From positions 6,216,501-6,280,500 of the forward strand of contig NZ_CP130318.1 in NCBI RefSeq assembly GCF_032268605.1: a stretch of DNA of 64,000 nt, in the 5' to 3' direction. This stretch comes from Paenibacillus aurantius. GTDB taxonomy: Bacteria > Bacillota > Bacilli > Paenibacillales > NBRC-103111. Position numbers and translations under genes: made by a program. Below, in pieces: positions 34,101 to 43,542 of this stretch. Every line of letters begins with the position of its first letter. Positions within the stretch are counted from its first letter, which is position 1. The notes beneath the pieces are model-generated. The model saw only the letters and a list, made by a program, of their open reading frames with translations, had not been told where the DNA came from and did no database searches.

Positions 34101-35989
34101 ACCCGATGGACGGGCGTAACCGCCGTGCGGAACATGTTTTTGGCTTCCAGGTAATATTCAATGTAGCCGCTGTTCAGAAAACGGTCGGCGCCAATTTCCA
34201 CATAAAATTTACCGGGCACCCGCTTATTAAACGAGTTCCCCTCTTGAGCCGTCCACTCCCCGGATTGATTCGTCCGGTAATAGACGACAAAGCTCTTAAC
34301 GCCCGTTGGGTCCACATAAGAGTAGGGGATGCTGAGATCCGTTCCTTCCCGGATGGTGTCATACTGGCCCGTTTCAAAAAGAGGCGTCAGCACGGGCGTA
34401 ATCCCCGGATCGGCCAAAATCGTCTTCTGCTCCTCGCTCACCTGGCCTGCGGAAGGCGGTGCTTTCTTGGCGATGGCCAAGGCCCTGCTCTGCCCCTCCG
34501 CCGCCTGAAGCTGAACGCTTGCGCCCTCCACGGTGCCGGCATCGCCCGACGCGTAGGAGTAGTAGGAAACCGGTTCGCTGCTGCCTTTCGGCACAATGGC
34601 TACCTTGGCCGTTGTATTTTTGAGAGCCACCTGGTTGTTGACGGAAAAGACCGGCACGTTGTCCGGAACCCCGAAGCTTCTACGGAAGTCCGCCTCGTCC
34701 GGCATGGTCCCCCCTTTCCCTTCCAGGTCGACGCGCCGTACCCAAAACACGGCAGGCGTTTTGGCCGGGATTTTCAACTCCGCTTCGTTATAGGCAAAGG
34801 TAACGTCCTTAGCGGGCGAAACCGACAAATCGGTATACACGAGGTTGTAAGCAGCCCCAAAATTCACCGCTGAGTCCGAAGCATTGTAGATTTCGATATA
34901 ATCCATGCTGTCAACGCCGGCGCTGCTGATTCCGGTGTATTGGTCATGGCGCGGAAGATCGTTCGGCATGATCTCGGTCAGATAGAGCCCCTGGCTGGCA
35001 GAGGCGGTGTAAGCCGGGATATCGATCTTCAGCGGATCGCTGACCAGGTTCGACGAATTCTTCCCGACCAGATAGAGATCCTGGGCCTCCTCGGACAGCG
35101 TCGTCAAAGCGAGCGTTACCTCCCCATTCGCGCCGACCGCATGGCCAACTCCGTTGACGGTATCGATGGCCGGAGCAGGGGCGCCATCAGCGACAACCTC
35201 ATAGTAGTAGGCATCGGCGGCGTACGTAGTGAACGTTACGGATGCCGTGCTGTTACCCGTGCGGCTGACGGTTCCCGGCGTGACGGCCGGCTTGGGCTTG
35301 ACCGTCTGGGGCTTGACCGTCTTTTGTTCCTCGCTCACCTTGCCCGCGGAAGCGGGAGCCTGCGTACCCAGGGGCAGACAGGCCGATTGTCCTTCCACTG
35401 CTTGAAGATGGACGCTCGTCCCCTCCGCCGAGCCCACATCGTCCGTCGTATAGGTATAGGTGGAGACGATGGCATGGCTGCTCTTGGACACAATGGTTAC
35501 CTTGGCCGTTGAATTCTTCAGGGCCGTCTGGTTGTTGACCGAAAAGACCGGCACGCCGTCCGGGATCCCCAGGCTTGCACGGAAAGCCGCCTCGTCCGGC
35601 ATGGTCTTCCCTTTCCCCTCCAAATCGACACGCCGGATCCAGAACACGGCAGGCGTTTTGGCCGGGATTTTCAACTCGGCTTCGTTATAAGTAAGTATCT
35701 TGTCACCCGAATCGGTATAGACCAGGTTGTAGTCCGCTCCGAAATCCATCTCTGAGTCCGAAGCATTATAGACTTCGATATAATCCATGCTGTCGATGGT
35801 GGCACCGCTTAGCCCTGTGTAAGAGGCATTTCGTGCTATGTCGTTAGGGTAGATTTCGGTAAGCCATATCTTCGGGGCTATCGTACCGCTATCCGTTCCT
35901 GCAGCCAGTGCCGCCATAGGCTGCAGCAGCGAAAAAACAGTTGCCAGTGCCAAAAAACAGGAAAGATACTTATGAAAGCGTTTGCCCAT
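31196..35989 (-). CDS. Giant secreted lamin-tail / metallophosphoesterase protein
   Basis: 1597 residues. A signal peptide (1-29) is followed by two lamin-tail domains (about 38-215 and 332-525; both with LTEIYPND or LTEIMPND, SMDYIEIYNASDS and NEAELKIPAKTPAVFW), linker beta domains, and a calcineurin-like metallophosphoesterase at about 1110-1360 (ETDTQYY, HTGDLIDD near 1153, GNHD near 1186, GHYTG near 1305). Two Fn3-like modules follow, and a Gly/Asn-rich tail. Such proteins are exported phosphodiesterases or phosphatases. No SLH or LPXTG anchor is seen at the end, which stops abruptly. Confidence 0.88.
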   Translation of the reverse strand: MGKRFHKYLSCFLALATVFSLLQPMAALAAGTDSGTIAPKIWLTEIYPNDIARNASYTGLSGATIDSMDYIEVYNASDSEMDFGADYNLVYTDSGDKILTYNEAELKIPAKTPAVFWIRRVDLEGKGKTMPDEAAFRASLGIPDGVPVFSVNNQTALKNSTAKVTIVSKSSHAIVSTYTYTTDDVGSAEGTSVHLQAVEGQSACLPLGTQAPASAGKVSEEQKTVKPQTVKPKPAVTPGTVSRTGNSTASVTFTTYAADAYYYEVVADGAPAPAIDTVNGVGHAVGANGEVTLALTTLSEEAQDLYLVGKNSSNLVSDPLKIDIPAYTASASQGLYLTEIMPNDLPRHDQYTGISSAGVDSMDYIEIYNASDSAVNFGAAYNLVYTDLSVSPAKDVTFAYNEAELKIPAKTPAVFWVRRVDLEGKGGTMPDEADFRRSFGVPDNVPVFSVNNQVALKNTTAKVAIVPKGSSEPVSYYSYASGDAGTVEGASVQLQAAEGQSRALAIAKKAPPSAGQVSEEQKTILADPGITPVLTPLFETGQYDTIREGTDLSIPYSYVDPTGVKSFVVYYRTNQSGEWTAQEGNSFNKRVPGKFYVEIGADRFLNSGYIEYYLEAKNMFRTAVTPVHRVTVLHGDDFSGLRSNLADGQTVSGRVYVIGRSSDNAAVDIRLDGALVDTTRRLEQGAYFTLDIEGLDGAKNAITANGNLVQVFSRWYDVLPSRAVMIDNRLFAYKANGDAEVSVRIVAGTEIDALDTTPGTDSDSFSVTNFSLVLADGTVIQPDGAVKASNTVTLGSSKREVELHFTVPYASLNANGTVWDTRQVEDGSHHVTISTGTGSQTISVNVDNTGPVISAEIPEQIDGEYTFQPRYTDASNVAEDTLMLKLDGKLLSGTSFNGSELNQGPHTLTASVQDTWGNTGTMTWTFSSSRNYPVISHVSSSDVGTDSATLSAVLSKGKDAEVSFHEAQALTVGEGITVYQGSGDGTANAQAGSLGAVTSGNGSLPYQMYAFDVNAADTSLRVSLEAATDYGKDVRLYARSSAGDRWIPLQADYADGKISAVFETGDYLADGKVYVLVQGRGIEMLPSTKAGHASTVANDYVWDGSGEPAQYDFSIAWETDTQYYAQSYPENFRLLNDHIAANKDRMDIRYVVHTGDLIDDIDETYQWERADQYMKILEDAQLPYGVVAGNHDIANHNGKYVNYQKYFGEDRFKDNGVFGGSFQNNLGHYDLVTAGGQDLIFVYMSYNFDREAVAWVNKVLAEYPDRMAVLAFHNYVKANADLDEAGLYYQNEVVAKNPNVKLVLSGHYTGAAFNVEGFDDDGDGVKERKVYQILQDYQGGEQGGNAYYKTLYFDLANGKLYMNSYSPKLNDYNYFDKPKASSYEIGTKEGDQDIYELSLDFNTAPKTLTVTAVEAVLYHNTALGRAAAEHSTASVTVDNLAPGEHTWMAIAANSAGRGYSRLSSFTTKKADASDASAPALTVRTVSRNGDSTATVRFAADEAGTYYYEFVNDGAGEPVIDTNGRGTAYEAHRAVAVSLANLTPGAKAMYLVVKDTAGNVSPALRIDIPAYSNPSGGHRSGNNGGTNRGKPEGSLGRT

Positions 35990-36357
35990 TTGTCTCTAGC
36001 TCCTTCTTCCAGCTTGATTTGTGCAGGCCTTGCAATTAAAGCTTCCTTATTAGCAGCTGTCTGTTTCTTGTATGGTTTCTGCGGTCCTGCCGCTGCTATC
36101 TGACTTTATGCCCTAAGGGTACGATCCGGCTTTGGTTTCCAAGCCGCAACTGCTGTGCAGCTGGTGTAGCAGGGTCTTTCTTTGTAATAAAATGCATGCT
36201 GTATAAACATCCCCTCCGTCATAATCAAGTTTATTCTGGTATTCTATATAAGCTCGAGGTTTCCTGTCGTTTGAAAGAGAATCTATAAATTCGTTGAAAT
36301 AGAGTGCATGCATGATCATGCAGAGTTGTTATCTAAATACGCCGTCATTTATCGCAC

Positions 36358-36387
36358 AGAAAAAGGCCGCCTCTTATGAGGCAGCCC
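36358..36387 (-). terminator. Terminator of the DinB-like gene
   Basis: On the minus strand GGCTGCCTC pairs with GAGGCGGCC around ATAA and is followed by TTTTTCT. Confidence 0.75.
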
Positions 36388-36464
36388 TATGGGTAACCTG
36401 GGGTATGGCGTTGCGAACGCACAGCTCGGCTTTTCACCTTCCCTATCATCCCGACGTTCCGGTC

Positions 36465-37067
36465 TTACGCTTTCACTTGCATTTCCCTCCAAGCGTCCTC
36501 CAGACGCTTCTTCTGCAGGAAATGGTGACGATAGTGCATCTCGATCAGTTGAAACCATTCGAGGGCGTTCAATCCGCCAAATCTCGGGTGGGCAACGGTA
36601 GGGGGGACAAGCTCAACTGCCGGCTCCTTACCCGGTTCCCATAGCTCTCGGGAGCCCGGATCGAAGGCCGCCGCTACCGCGGGTTCCATCTCCACCATCC
36701 GACGAACCACGTTCCGAAGCCCATCCACAAGCTGGTCCTTGCTTTCCGGTTGTGGCGGTGTGTACTGAGGGGAGGGGGGAACCTGTACGCGAACCGGCGG
36801 AAAGCTTCCCGCGCTGTACACTTCTTCGCCCGGCTGCGTCTTCCCTATTGTAGAGACCGCGGGGCTTCCGTCCGGCTCGAGGCACAGGGCCACATTCCGC
36901 AGATGCAGGAACTGGGCGGAGCCGATCAAATGCCCAAACATCTGACCGAGCGACCATTCGTCTTCTGCGGGCTTCCACAGCAGCTGCTCCAGGCTGTAGT
37001 CTTTCAAATCTCGAATATATTGGTCGACCGTTTCCTCAAACTGAAGCAGCATTTCCTTAGTATTCAT
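36465..37067 (-). CDS. DinB family protein
   Basis: 201 residues from ATG 37067 (AAGGAG upstream). DinB-like four-helix bundle: FEETVDQYIRDLKDYSLEQLLWKPAEDEWSLGQMFGHLIGSAQFL, then LNALEWFQLIEMHYRHHFLQKKRLEDAW. The three histidines (FGHLI, EMHYRHH) are the usual metal site. Most family members are thiol transferases or remain uncharacterised. It follows the WYL regulator on the same strand by 67 bp and may be its target. Confidence 0.85.
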   Translation of the reverse strand: MNTKEMLLQFEETVDQYIRDLKDYSLEQLLWKPAEDEWSLGQMFGHLIGSAQFLHLRNVALCLEPDGSPAVSTIGKTQPGEEVYSAGSFPPVRVQVPPSPQYTPPQPESKDQLVDGLRNVVRRMVEMEPAVAAAFDPGSRELWEPGKEPAVELVPPTVAHPRFGGLNALEWFQLIEMHYRHHFLQKKRLEDAWREMQVKA

Positions 37068-37133
37068 GGCTGAACCCAACTCCTTATGATTAAGTTGGTT
37101 CCAGTATGCAGCAACGCTACTGACATCTGTCTG

Positions 37134-38081
37134 TCAGTAGCGCTTTTGCATTTTTAGAATTTCATCCCGCATTCGGTCCCGCAGCGATTCCGGCTCCAGC
37201 ACCTGAACCGCTGCCCCCCATCCAAGCGTCCATTGAAGCAATTCCTCTATCCGCCGGACGCGAAACGTCGCCAGCCAGCCTTCCATACCCCATTCCAAGG
37301 ACTCCATATAAAAGCTGTTCACTTCCTGAACCAAATCCACAATGGAGGAGTCGACCCACATCCGCACGACCACTTCTCGATCGTCCGAAGGCCGGTGGTC
37401 CTGAAGGCGAAAACCGGGAAGGACCTCGAACGATTCTTTCAATACGAGAAGCTCCTTCATACGGGAGAGCCGAAAGTGCCGAATGTCGCCCCTTAGTTGG
37501 CAGAAGGCGACAAGCACCCACGCCCCCTGAGAAAAAACCAGACCGTAAGGATCCGCCGTACGTTCGCCGTGCCGCATTCCGTCTGGTGCAGATAGGCTTT
37601 TGGAATAGTGGAAACGAACCTTGCTCTTCTTCAGAATAGCCTGGCGTAACTGCTTGAACGTTTCTTTCTCCTGCCCGCGCGTTCCCGCCTCCCTTTCTTT
37701 CAGCAAGCGGATGGCCGACCGCACCCGAGCCGTCTCCTCGCGCACGTTCTCCGGCAAAATGGCCTCAATCTTCTCCTGGGAGCTTCGCGCCCTCGCGCCA
37801 TACTCCTCATCCAGCCTCCGTTCCACGAAGTCAGCCCCGATGAGCAGCGTCACTGCTTCCTCCGCCGTAAAGCTGATTGGGGGGAGGAAGTACCCCTCCA
37901 TAAGGGAGTAGCCTACGCCGGTTGCCCCCGCCACCGGAACCCCAGCCTCGCTAAGCGCTTGCATGTCACGGTAAATGGTGCGGACACTCGTCTCGAATCG
38001 AGCAGCCAAATCCTCGGCGCGCAGCACGCCCTTACGCTGCAGCTCCATAACGATAGCCAGCATCCGATCGGTTTTGTTCAC
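37134..38081 (-). CDS. YafY-type HTH-WYL transcriptional regulator
   Basis: 315 residues from GTG 38081 behind AGGAAAGG. HTH: LRAEDLAARFETSVRTIYRDMQALSEAGVPV; then ISFTAEEAVTLLIGADF and a WYL core ADPYGLVFSQGAWVLVAFCQLRGDIRHFRLSRMKEL. Related in build to the regulator at 14295. The gene order (regulator, then DinB-like) suggests it controls that gene; divergent from catalase. Confidence 0.85.
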   Translation of the reverse strand: MNKTDRMLAIVMELQRKGVLRAEDLAARFETSVRTIYRDMQALSEAGVPVAGATGVGYSLMEGYFLPPISFTAEEAVTLLIGADFVERRLDEEYGARARSSQEKIEAILPENVREETARVRSAIRLLKEREAGTRGQEKETFKQLRQAILKKSKVRFHYSKSLSAPDGMRHGERTADPYGLVFSQGAWVLVAFCQLRGDIRHFRLSRMKELLVLKESFEVLPGFRLQDHRPSDDREVVVRMWVDSSIVDLVQEVNSFYMESLEWGMEGWLATFRVRRIEELLQWTLGWGAAVQVLEPESLRDRMRDEILKMQKRY

Positions 38082-38246
38082 TGCTCTCTTCCTTTCCTCG
38101 ACGTGCGTTAACTGTAAATTTATTTTCCCTTTAATACTCTTAGATGTCCAATACAAACTCCAATCTTTACCCGCTTCAAGAATAAGCCCATCCCTTCTGG
38201 TAAAACCTAACAGCTGGTAAATATCTTGAAAAGGGTGCTGGTAACC

Positions 38247-39812
38247 ATGGAGAAGAACGATACCAATAGGATTTTAACGAATCGGCAAGGCCATCCGATT
38301 TCGGATAATCAAAACATTCGAACGATAGGAAACCGCGGGCCGTCCACACTGGAGAACTACCACTTCATCGAGAAAATATCCCATTTCGACCGCGAACGCA
38401 TTCCGGAAAGGGTGGTCCATGCCCGCGGTGCCGGGGCGCATGGATATTTTGAGGCTTACGGAAAGGTAGGCCAGGAATCGATCTCGAAATACACCCGTGC
38501 CAAGCTTTTTCAGGAGGCGGGGAAACGCACCCCTGTTTTCGTTCGCTTCTCTACGGTCGTGGGAGGCACCCACTCCTCCGAAACGGACCGGGATCCGCGC
38601 GGCTTTGCCGTTAAATTTTATACGGAGGACGGCAACTGGGACCTGGTGGGGAACAACCTGAAAATCTTCTTCATACGGGATCCGCTCAAATTTCCGGATA
38701 TGGTCCATGCCTTTAAGGTGGACCCGGTCACCAACCTTCCGAATCCGGAAAGAATGTTCGACTTCGTCTCCAACAGTCCCGAAGCTACGCATATGATTAC
38801 CTTTGTCTTCTCCCCCTGGGGGATTCCCGCCAATTACCGGCAGATGCAGGGGTCGGGGGTCAATACTTACAAATGGGTCAACCAGGAAGGCGAGGCTGTC
38901 TTGGTCAAGTATCATTGGGAGCCTCTGAAGCAGGGCATTAAGAACCTCACCCAGAAAGAGGCAAGCGCCATCCAAGCCAAAACGATAAGCCATGCGACCC
39001 AGGACTTATACGAAGCCATTGAGCGGGGCGATTACCCCGAGTGGGAGCTTTGTGTGCAGATCATGAGCGACGACGAGCATCCGGAATTGGATTTTGACCC
39101 TCTGGACCCGACCAAGCTCTGGGACCACGAGCGGTTTCCTTTCCTTCCGGTAGGCAAAATGGTGCTGGACCAAAACCCGGAAAACTACTTTGCCGAGGTC
39201 GAGCAGGCTGCCTTTGGGACGGGGGTATTGGTCGACGGCCTGGATTTCTCCGATGACAAGCTGCTGCAGGGAAGAACCTTCTCCTATTCGGATACCCAGC
39301 GATACCGGGTAGGAACGAATTACTTGCAGCTTCCGATCAATGCTCCGAAAACGCGGGTGGCTACGAATCAAAGGGACGGCCAAATGGCCTATATGGTCGA
39401 CCGGGCCCCCGATCAGAATCCGCATGTCACCTACGAGCCTTCCTCTCTAGGCGGCCTTACAGAAGCCAAGCCGGCGGGCAAAGAACACCAACCCGCCTAT
39501 TCCGCCAAGCTCGTACGGGAAAAAATCAGCCGGCCCAACGACTTTAAACAGGCCGGAGAAACCTATCTCCAGTTTGAAGATTGGGAGCGGGAGGAGCTGA
39601 TCTCGAACCTGGTCGACGCGCTGAAAATATGCCAACCGGTCATCCAGGAGAAAATGATCGGGTATTTTACCGAGGCCCATTCTGAGTACGGGCGAAGAGT
39701 AGCGGAAGGTCTGAAGCAGGCTCAGGTGGATTCCACCCACCTGGGTTCCGATGCGGCAAGGGATGGTGCTGAAAAAGCCGAACATTCCGGCAAAAGCACG
39801 GATGGCTACTGA
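38247..39812 (+). CDS. katA: Monofunctional heme catalase, small-subunit clade 3
   Basis: 521 residues from ATG 38247. Degrades hydrogen peroxide in the cytoplasm. Active-site His58 lies in [19 protein letters not shown]; the distal Asn is in [10 protein letters not shown] (about 130), and the heme-ligand Tyr is in [15 protein letters not shown]. The C-terminal tail ([23 protein letters not shown] onwards) is the usual one for small-subunit catalases. The start at 38226 (TTG) has no SD. I see no clear PerR box. Terminator shared with the MFS gene. Confidence 0.93.
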   Translation: MEKNDTNRILTNRQGHPISDNQNIRTIGNRGPSTLENYHFIEKISHFDRERIPERVVHARGAGAHGYFEAYGKVGQESISKYTRAKLFQEAGKRTPVFVRFSTVVGGTHSSETDRDPRGFAVKFYTEDGNWDLVGNNLKIFFIRDPLKFPDMVHAFKVDPVTNLPNPERMFDFVSNSPEATHMITFVFSPWGIPANYRQMQGSGVNTYKWVNQEGEAVLVKYHWEPLKQGIKNLTQKEASAIQAKTISHATQDLYEAIERGDYPEWELCVQIMSDDEHPELDFDPLDPTKLWDHERFPFLPVGKMVLDQNPENYFAEVEQAAFGTGVLVDGLDFSDDKLLQGRTFSYSDTQRYRVGTNYLQLPINAPKTRVATNQRDGQMAYMVDRAPDQNPHVTYEPSSLGGLTEAKPAGKEHQPAYSAKLVREKISRPNDFKQAGETYLQFEDWEREELISNLVDALKICQPVIQEKMIGYFTEAHSEYGRRVAEGLKQAQVDSTHLGSDAARDGAEKAEHSGKSTDGY

Positions 39813-39822
39813 ATGAAAAAAG

Positions 39823-39860
39823 AGGCCTTAAGAGCAGATTCCGCTCTTAAGGCCTTGTTT
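39823..39860. terminator. Bidirectional terminator between katA and MFS gene
   Basis: AGGCCTTAAGAGC pairs with GCTCTTAAGGCCT; A-rich on one side and TTGTTT on the other, between converging genes. Confidence 0.9.
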
Positions 39861-41157
39861 ATTTGGAAGGAACGGTTCCTTCCTCCCCACGCTCGTTCTC
39901 GTCCACCTTCTCCCGCAGCAGCAAGGCGCCGGCCAAACCTACCAGGGCGAATAGAGCCGGAATGAGAAATCCTTGGTGATACCCTGTAATCGTCCCAGAG
40001 CCCGCTAAGTGATCCAGCACACGCCCGAACAGGCTCGGCAGCAGAATCGCACTGAGGAACCCGCCGGTATTCGCGAAGCCCGAGGCGACGCCCACCTCCC
40101 GGATATCGAACGAGTCACGCACGACCGCAAACGTCAAGGCACTGGATCCGTTGCCAAATCCGATAAGCACAAACAGCAGCGTCGCCATGACGAGTGGCGG
40201 CTTCCCGCCCCACAGATAGATCGCCATCCAGCTAAGGAAGACGACCGCATGGACGATGGCGTAAGGACGCTTCATCGAAGGAAGGCGCGATGCCAGCAAG
40301 GTGGCCAGCGGCCCGCCGACGAGGGCGCCGATGAGGCCCGCCATGGCCAGCCCGCTCGCGCCCGAGCGGGACATCCCGTATACGTTCATCCCGTACGGGA
40401 CAGCCCATGAGCCGATGAAGCCGACATACGTGCCGACTAATCCGAAATGGCACAGGAACGTCGCCCAGCTTTGCCGATTCCCCAGAATCCGCCTTAGCAC
40501 CGTCATTACCTTGTCCCGCTTCTTCTTGACCATGGCATCCGCCGCGGCTGCCGAATGGCTGCCCGACATCTCCGGGAACCGCCGCTTGAGGTTCCATACC
40601 AATACATAGAAGAGCAATCCGCTGGTCAGGATCAAGACGATGCCCGATGTGAGGAAGGGGACCCGCCAGCCCGCCATCGCAATCCACTCCGAGAAAGGAG
40701 CCGTCGCGACGAGGAAACCGAGACTGCCGCTCACCCCGGCCAGCCCGATCAGCTTCACAAATTCCTTAGCCCGGAACCAGTTGCCTAGAATCAGCACCAC
40801 ATTGATCCAGATCGTCGCATCCCCAATCCCCACCAGGAGCCGCGCGATCAGCAGGATCGATTCATGTGCGGCTAAGCTGTACAACAACGTGCCGAATCCG
40901 TTCAACAAGGTCCCTAGGATAAGGAATCCATTCGGGCCATAGCGATCGGATAGTATCCCGACGGGAATCTGGAGCCCGGCATAAGCCAGAAATTGAATGC
41001 TGGCCAAGACCCCGATTGTCGCCGCCGTCACATGAAAGTCCGTCATTAATTTATCCGAGATGAGTCCCGGCGCCGTCCGCTGAATCACGATCAGGAAGTA
41101 GTCCAGCAAGATGCACGCCAGTACGACCCACCTGTAGCTGCTATTCTGTCTCTCCAC
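39859..41157 (-). CDS. MFS transporter
   Basis: 432 residues from GTG 41157 behind GGGAG. Twelve membrane helices; the loop 2-3 motif is VGILSDRYGPNGFLILGTLL, and the first helix carries an RxAPG-like QRTAPGLISDKLM, often seen in organic acid or glutarate-type ACS/OPA-like permeases. Divergent from hcp. Substrate not predictable. Confidence 0.85.
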   Translation of the reverse strand: MERQNSSYRWVVLACILLDYFLIVIQRTAPGLISDKLMTDFHVTAATIGVLASIQFLAYAGLQIPVGILSDRYGPNGFLILGTLLNGFGTLLYSLAAHESILLIARLLVGIGDATIWINVVLILGNWFRAKEFVKLIGLAGVSGSLGFLVATAPFSEWIAMAGWRVPFLTSGIVLILTSGLLFYVLVWNLKRRFPEMSGSHSAAAADAMVKKKRDKVMTVLRRILGNRQSWATFLCHFGLVGTYVGFIGSWAVPYGMNVYGMSRSGASGLAMAGLIGALVGGPLATLLASRLPSMKRPYAIVHAVVFLSWMAIYLWGGKPPLVMATLLFVLIGFGNGSSALTFAVVRDSFDIREVGVASGFANTGGFLSAILLPSLFGRVLDHLAGSGTITGYHQGFLIPALFALVGLAGALLLREKVDENERGEEGTVPSK

Positions 41158-41297
41158 TTGATGCCGCTCCCTTGTTGGTCAATCCCTTTATTATGTCACA
41201 ATGGAGTGCGCAGGTGGAATGCCAAATCCTTCCCATGCCAAGCGTGTGGCGATTATCAGAACAAATTGTCCAAAGGTTATAAGAAACCCTTCCCGGG

Positions 41298-41340
41298 TGT
41301 GATAAGACTCACATATTATCCGATTTCTGCCCTATATAAT
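41298..41340 (+). promoter_or_regulatory. Fnr-type class II promoter of hcp
   Basis: TGTGATAAGACTCACA (41298-41313) is a perfect TGTGA-N6-TCACA box; TATAAT lies at 41335-41340. The box centre would be about -41.5 from the expected start at 41347, the standard place for Fnr/Crp class II activation. Confidence 0.82.
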
Positions 41341-41373
41341 GAGGTTCATCACGATACGGGAGATGAGACGGAT

Positions 41374-42669
41374 ATGTTCTGTTATCAATGTGAACAAACG
41401 CCTGCAGGCGGATGTAAAGTGGTGGGGGTTTGCGGAAAAGATGAGACCATTGCCAGCCTTCAGGATACGATTATCTTTGCGCTAAAAGGGATTGCCGCCT
41501 ATGCCACGCATGCACGACAGCTGGGTTATACCGATCCCGAAGTAGACAAAATTACGCACGAAGCCCTCTATCTGACCTTGACCAACTCCAATTTCAACCT
41601 GCAGGAACATCTCGATATGGCCATGAAAGTTGGCTCCGCTGCAGTCAAAATTATGGATGTTCTCGATCGTGCCCATACGACTCACTTCGGAATTCCCCAG
41701 CCTGTCGTCGTTTCCCAGAATAGGATCGAAGGCAAATGTATCGTGGTAACCGGTCATAACCTATACGCCCTTGAGGAATTGCTGAAGCAAACGGAAGGCA
41801 AAGGCATTAATATATACACCCACTCGGAAATGCTTCCTGCCCACGGCTATCCGGAGTTGAAGAAGTTTAGCCATCTCAAGGGGAATATCGGCAAGGCCTG
41901 GTTTGACCAACGTCGTCTTTTCGAGCAATTCCCCGGCGCTATTCTGGCGACAACGAACTGCGTCATGCCGATTAAAGGAACCTATGCCGACCGGTTCTTC
42001 TCCTACGAGGTGGCTGGGCTCGAGGGCGTCACGAAGATCATGGGCGAAGATTTTTCCCCATTGATCGAGAAAGCTTTATCTTTGCCGGAAGCGAATGAGG
42101 AGTCCGACCAGGTCCTGACCACCGGATTCCACCACGAAACCGTCATCGGGCTGGCACCTGAAATCATTCAAGCGGTCAAAGACGGCAAAATCAAACGTTT
42201 CTTCGTCATCGCGGGCTGCGACGCGCCGGGCACGGGAGGCGAATACTACAGGGAATTGGCTACTTCCTTGCCCCCTGAAACGGTCATCCTGACGACCTCT
42301 TGCGGGAAATTCCGTTTCAACGACGTCGATTACGGAACCGTTCCGGGAACCGGTATCCCTCGCTATATCGACTTGGGCCAATGCAACAATTCCGGATCAA
42401 CCGTCAAAATCGCCCTGGCGTTGGCGGATGCCTTCGGCTGCAGCGTCAATGAACTGCCGGTGAGCATTGTCCTGTCCTGGTTCGAGCAAAAAGCGGTGGC
42501 GATCCTCCTCGGCTTGTTCAGCTTGGGGATTCAAGACATCCGCATCGGACCCAAGCCGCCGGAATTCGTAAGCCAAGGCGTATTAAACGTATTGGTCGAA
42601 AAATTCGGATTGAAACTGATCGGCAACGCCCAAGAGGATATGAAGACCATGCTGGCCTTGCCGCACTAA
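41374..42669 (+). CDS. hcp: Hybrid cluster protein (hydroxylamine reductase), short form
   Basis: 431 residues from ATG 41374 behind GGGAGATGAG. The N-terminal C-x2-C-x7-C-x5-C (MFCYQCEQTPAGGCKVVGVC) binds the [4Fe-4S] cluster; later FFVIAGCDAPG, LTTSCGKFRFN and LGQCNNSG supply the hybrid cluster. Short forms lack part of domain 1 compared with the 550-residue enzymes of E. coli. Hcp reduces NO or hydroxylamine under low oxygen, matching the Fnr box. Monocistronic. Confidence 0.92.
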   Translation: MFCYQCEQTPAGGCKVVGVCGKDETIASLQDTIIFALKGIAAYATHARQLGYTDPEVDKITHEALYLTLTNSNFNLQEHLDMAMKVGSAAVKIMDVLDRAHTTHFGIPQPVVVSQNRIEGKCIVVTGHNLYALEELLKQTEGKGINIYTHSEMLPAHGYPELKKFSHLKGNIGKAWFDQRRLFEQFPGAILATTNCVMPIKGTYADRFFSYEVAGLEGVTKIMGEDFSPLIEKALSLPEANEESDQVLTTGFHHETVIGLAPEIIQAVKDGKIKRFFVIAGCDAPGTGGEYYRELATSLPPETVILTTSCGKFRFNDVDYGTVPGTGIPRYIDLGQCNNSGSTVKIALALADAFGCSVNELPVSIVLSWFEQKAVAILLGLFSLGIQDIRIGPKPPEFVSQGVLNVLVEKFGLKLIGNAQEDMKTMLALPH

Positions 42670-42681
42670 TAGGAAAATAGA

Positions 42682-42726
42682 GAAAGCGGTTGTCCTCGGC
42701 TTACGAGCCGGGAGCAGCCGCTTTTT
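42682..42726 (+). terminator. Terminator of hcp
   Basis: AAAGCGGTTG pairs imperfectly with CAGCCGCTTT around an inner CTCGGCT/AGCCGGGAG stem, followed by TTTCG. Confidence 0.75.
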
Positions 42727-42804
42727 CGTTGGAATAAGGATTAGATGACTTGTCCATTCTATGGATAGACTTTCCACTACGAAAATGAGGCGAATCCAAC
42801 TATC

Positions 42805-43515
42805 ATGAGCACTTTTCTGGAAATCATTTTGAGAACCATCGCCGCTTTTCTCTTAATCATGATCATAACGAAAGTAATCGGTAAACATACCATCACGCAG
42901 ATGACGTATCATGACTTTGTTTCTTCTATTACGTTAGGGGCCATTACGGGCAATATAGCTTTCAACACATCGTTAAAGTCATGGAATCTTATAGCGGCCC
43001 TTATTACTTTCAGCGGAATCGCCTTCCTCGTCGCCTACATTTCCATAAAAAGCCGGAAATTAAGGAAATTCTTTTCGGGGAAACCGACGATGGTCATTGA
43101 AAACGGCAAAATTCTGGAGCAGAATTTACGAAAGTTAAAGTTTTCGCTCGATACTTTAAATCAAGAACTGAGGGAAAAAGAAATTTTTGATATCGAGGAA
43201 GTGGAGTATGCCGTTCTTGAACTGAACGGAAAGCTGTCCGTATTAAAGAAGCCGGAATTCCGGCAAATTACACTAAAAGATTTATCCATCATGAGCCCGG
43301 ACAAAGCCCATTTTCCCCTTGAGTTGATTATGGATGGAGAAGTGATTGATGAAAATATTAATCAAGGCGGGCTTAGCCGGGAGTGGCTTTTCCAACAGTT
43401 GAACGAGAGAGGATTGGCCGTAAACGAAGTTTGTTACGCCGTGAAAGGAACCAACGGGGGTTTATATTTCGATCTATATCAGGATAAGATCAAGAATCCT
43501 ACTGACCCGGAATAG
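42805..43515 (+). CDS. DUF421 family membrane protein (YetF-like)
   Basis: 236 residues. Three N-terminal membrane helices, then two cytoplasmic alpha/beta domains. The signatures MTYHDFVSSITLGAITGNIAF and KPTMVIENGKILEQNLRKLKFS, DTLNQELREKEIFDIEEVEYAVLE, and LIMDGEVIDENI are those of the YetF/YkjA/YrbG group. Some homologues act in spore germination or stress tolerance, but a mechanism is unknown. GAGGCG SD. Confidence 0.88.
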   Translation: MSTFLEIILRTIAAFLLIMIITKVIGKHTITQMTYHDFVSSITLGAITGNIAFNTSLKSWNLIAALITFSGIAFLVAYISIKSRKLRKFFSGKPTMVIENGKILEQNLRKLKFSLDTLNQELREKEIFDIEEVEYAVLELNGKLSVLKKPEFRQITLKDLSIMSPDKAHFPLELIMDGEVIDENINQGGLSREWLFQQLNERGLAVNEVCYAVKGTNGGLYFDLYQDKIKNPTDPE

Positions 43516-43542
43516 GGATATGATTTCATGATCAAACAATGA

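Noticed and set aside
32714-34873. A 719-codon plus-strand open frame inside the giant secreted protein gene
   Set aside because: It lies antisense to the well-supported minus-strand gene with signal peptide, lamin-tail and phosphoesterase motifs. It has no SD and a composition typical of an antisense shadow in GC-rich DNA.
36113-36319. A 68-codon minus-strand ORF
   Set aside because: No SD, no family, in the gap between the giant gene and DinB; no coding bias seen.
38130-38246. PerR box upstream of katA
   Set aside because: Looked for a TTATAAT-N-ATTATAA type palindrome and found none convincing.
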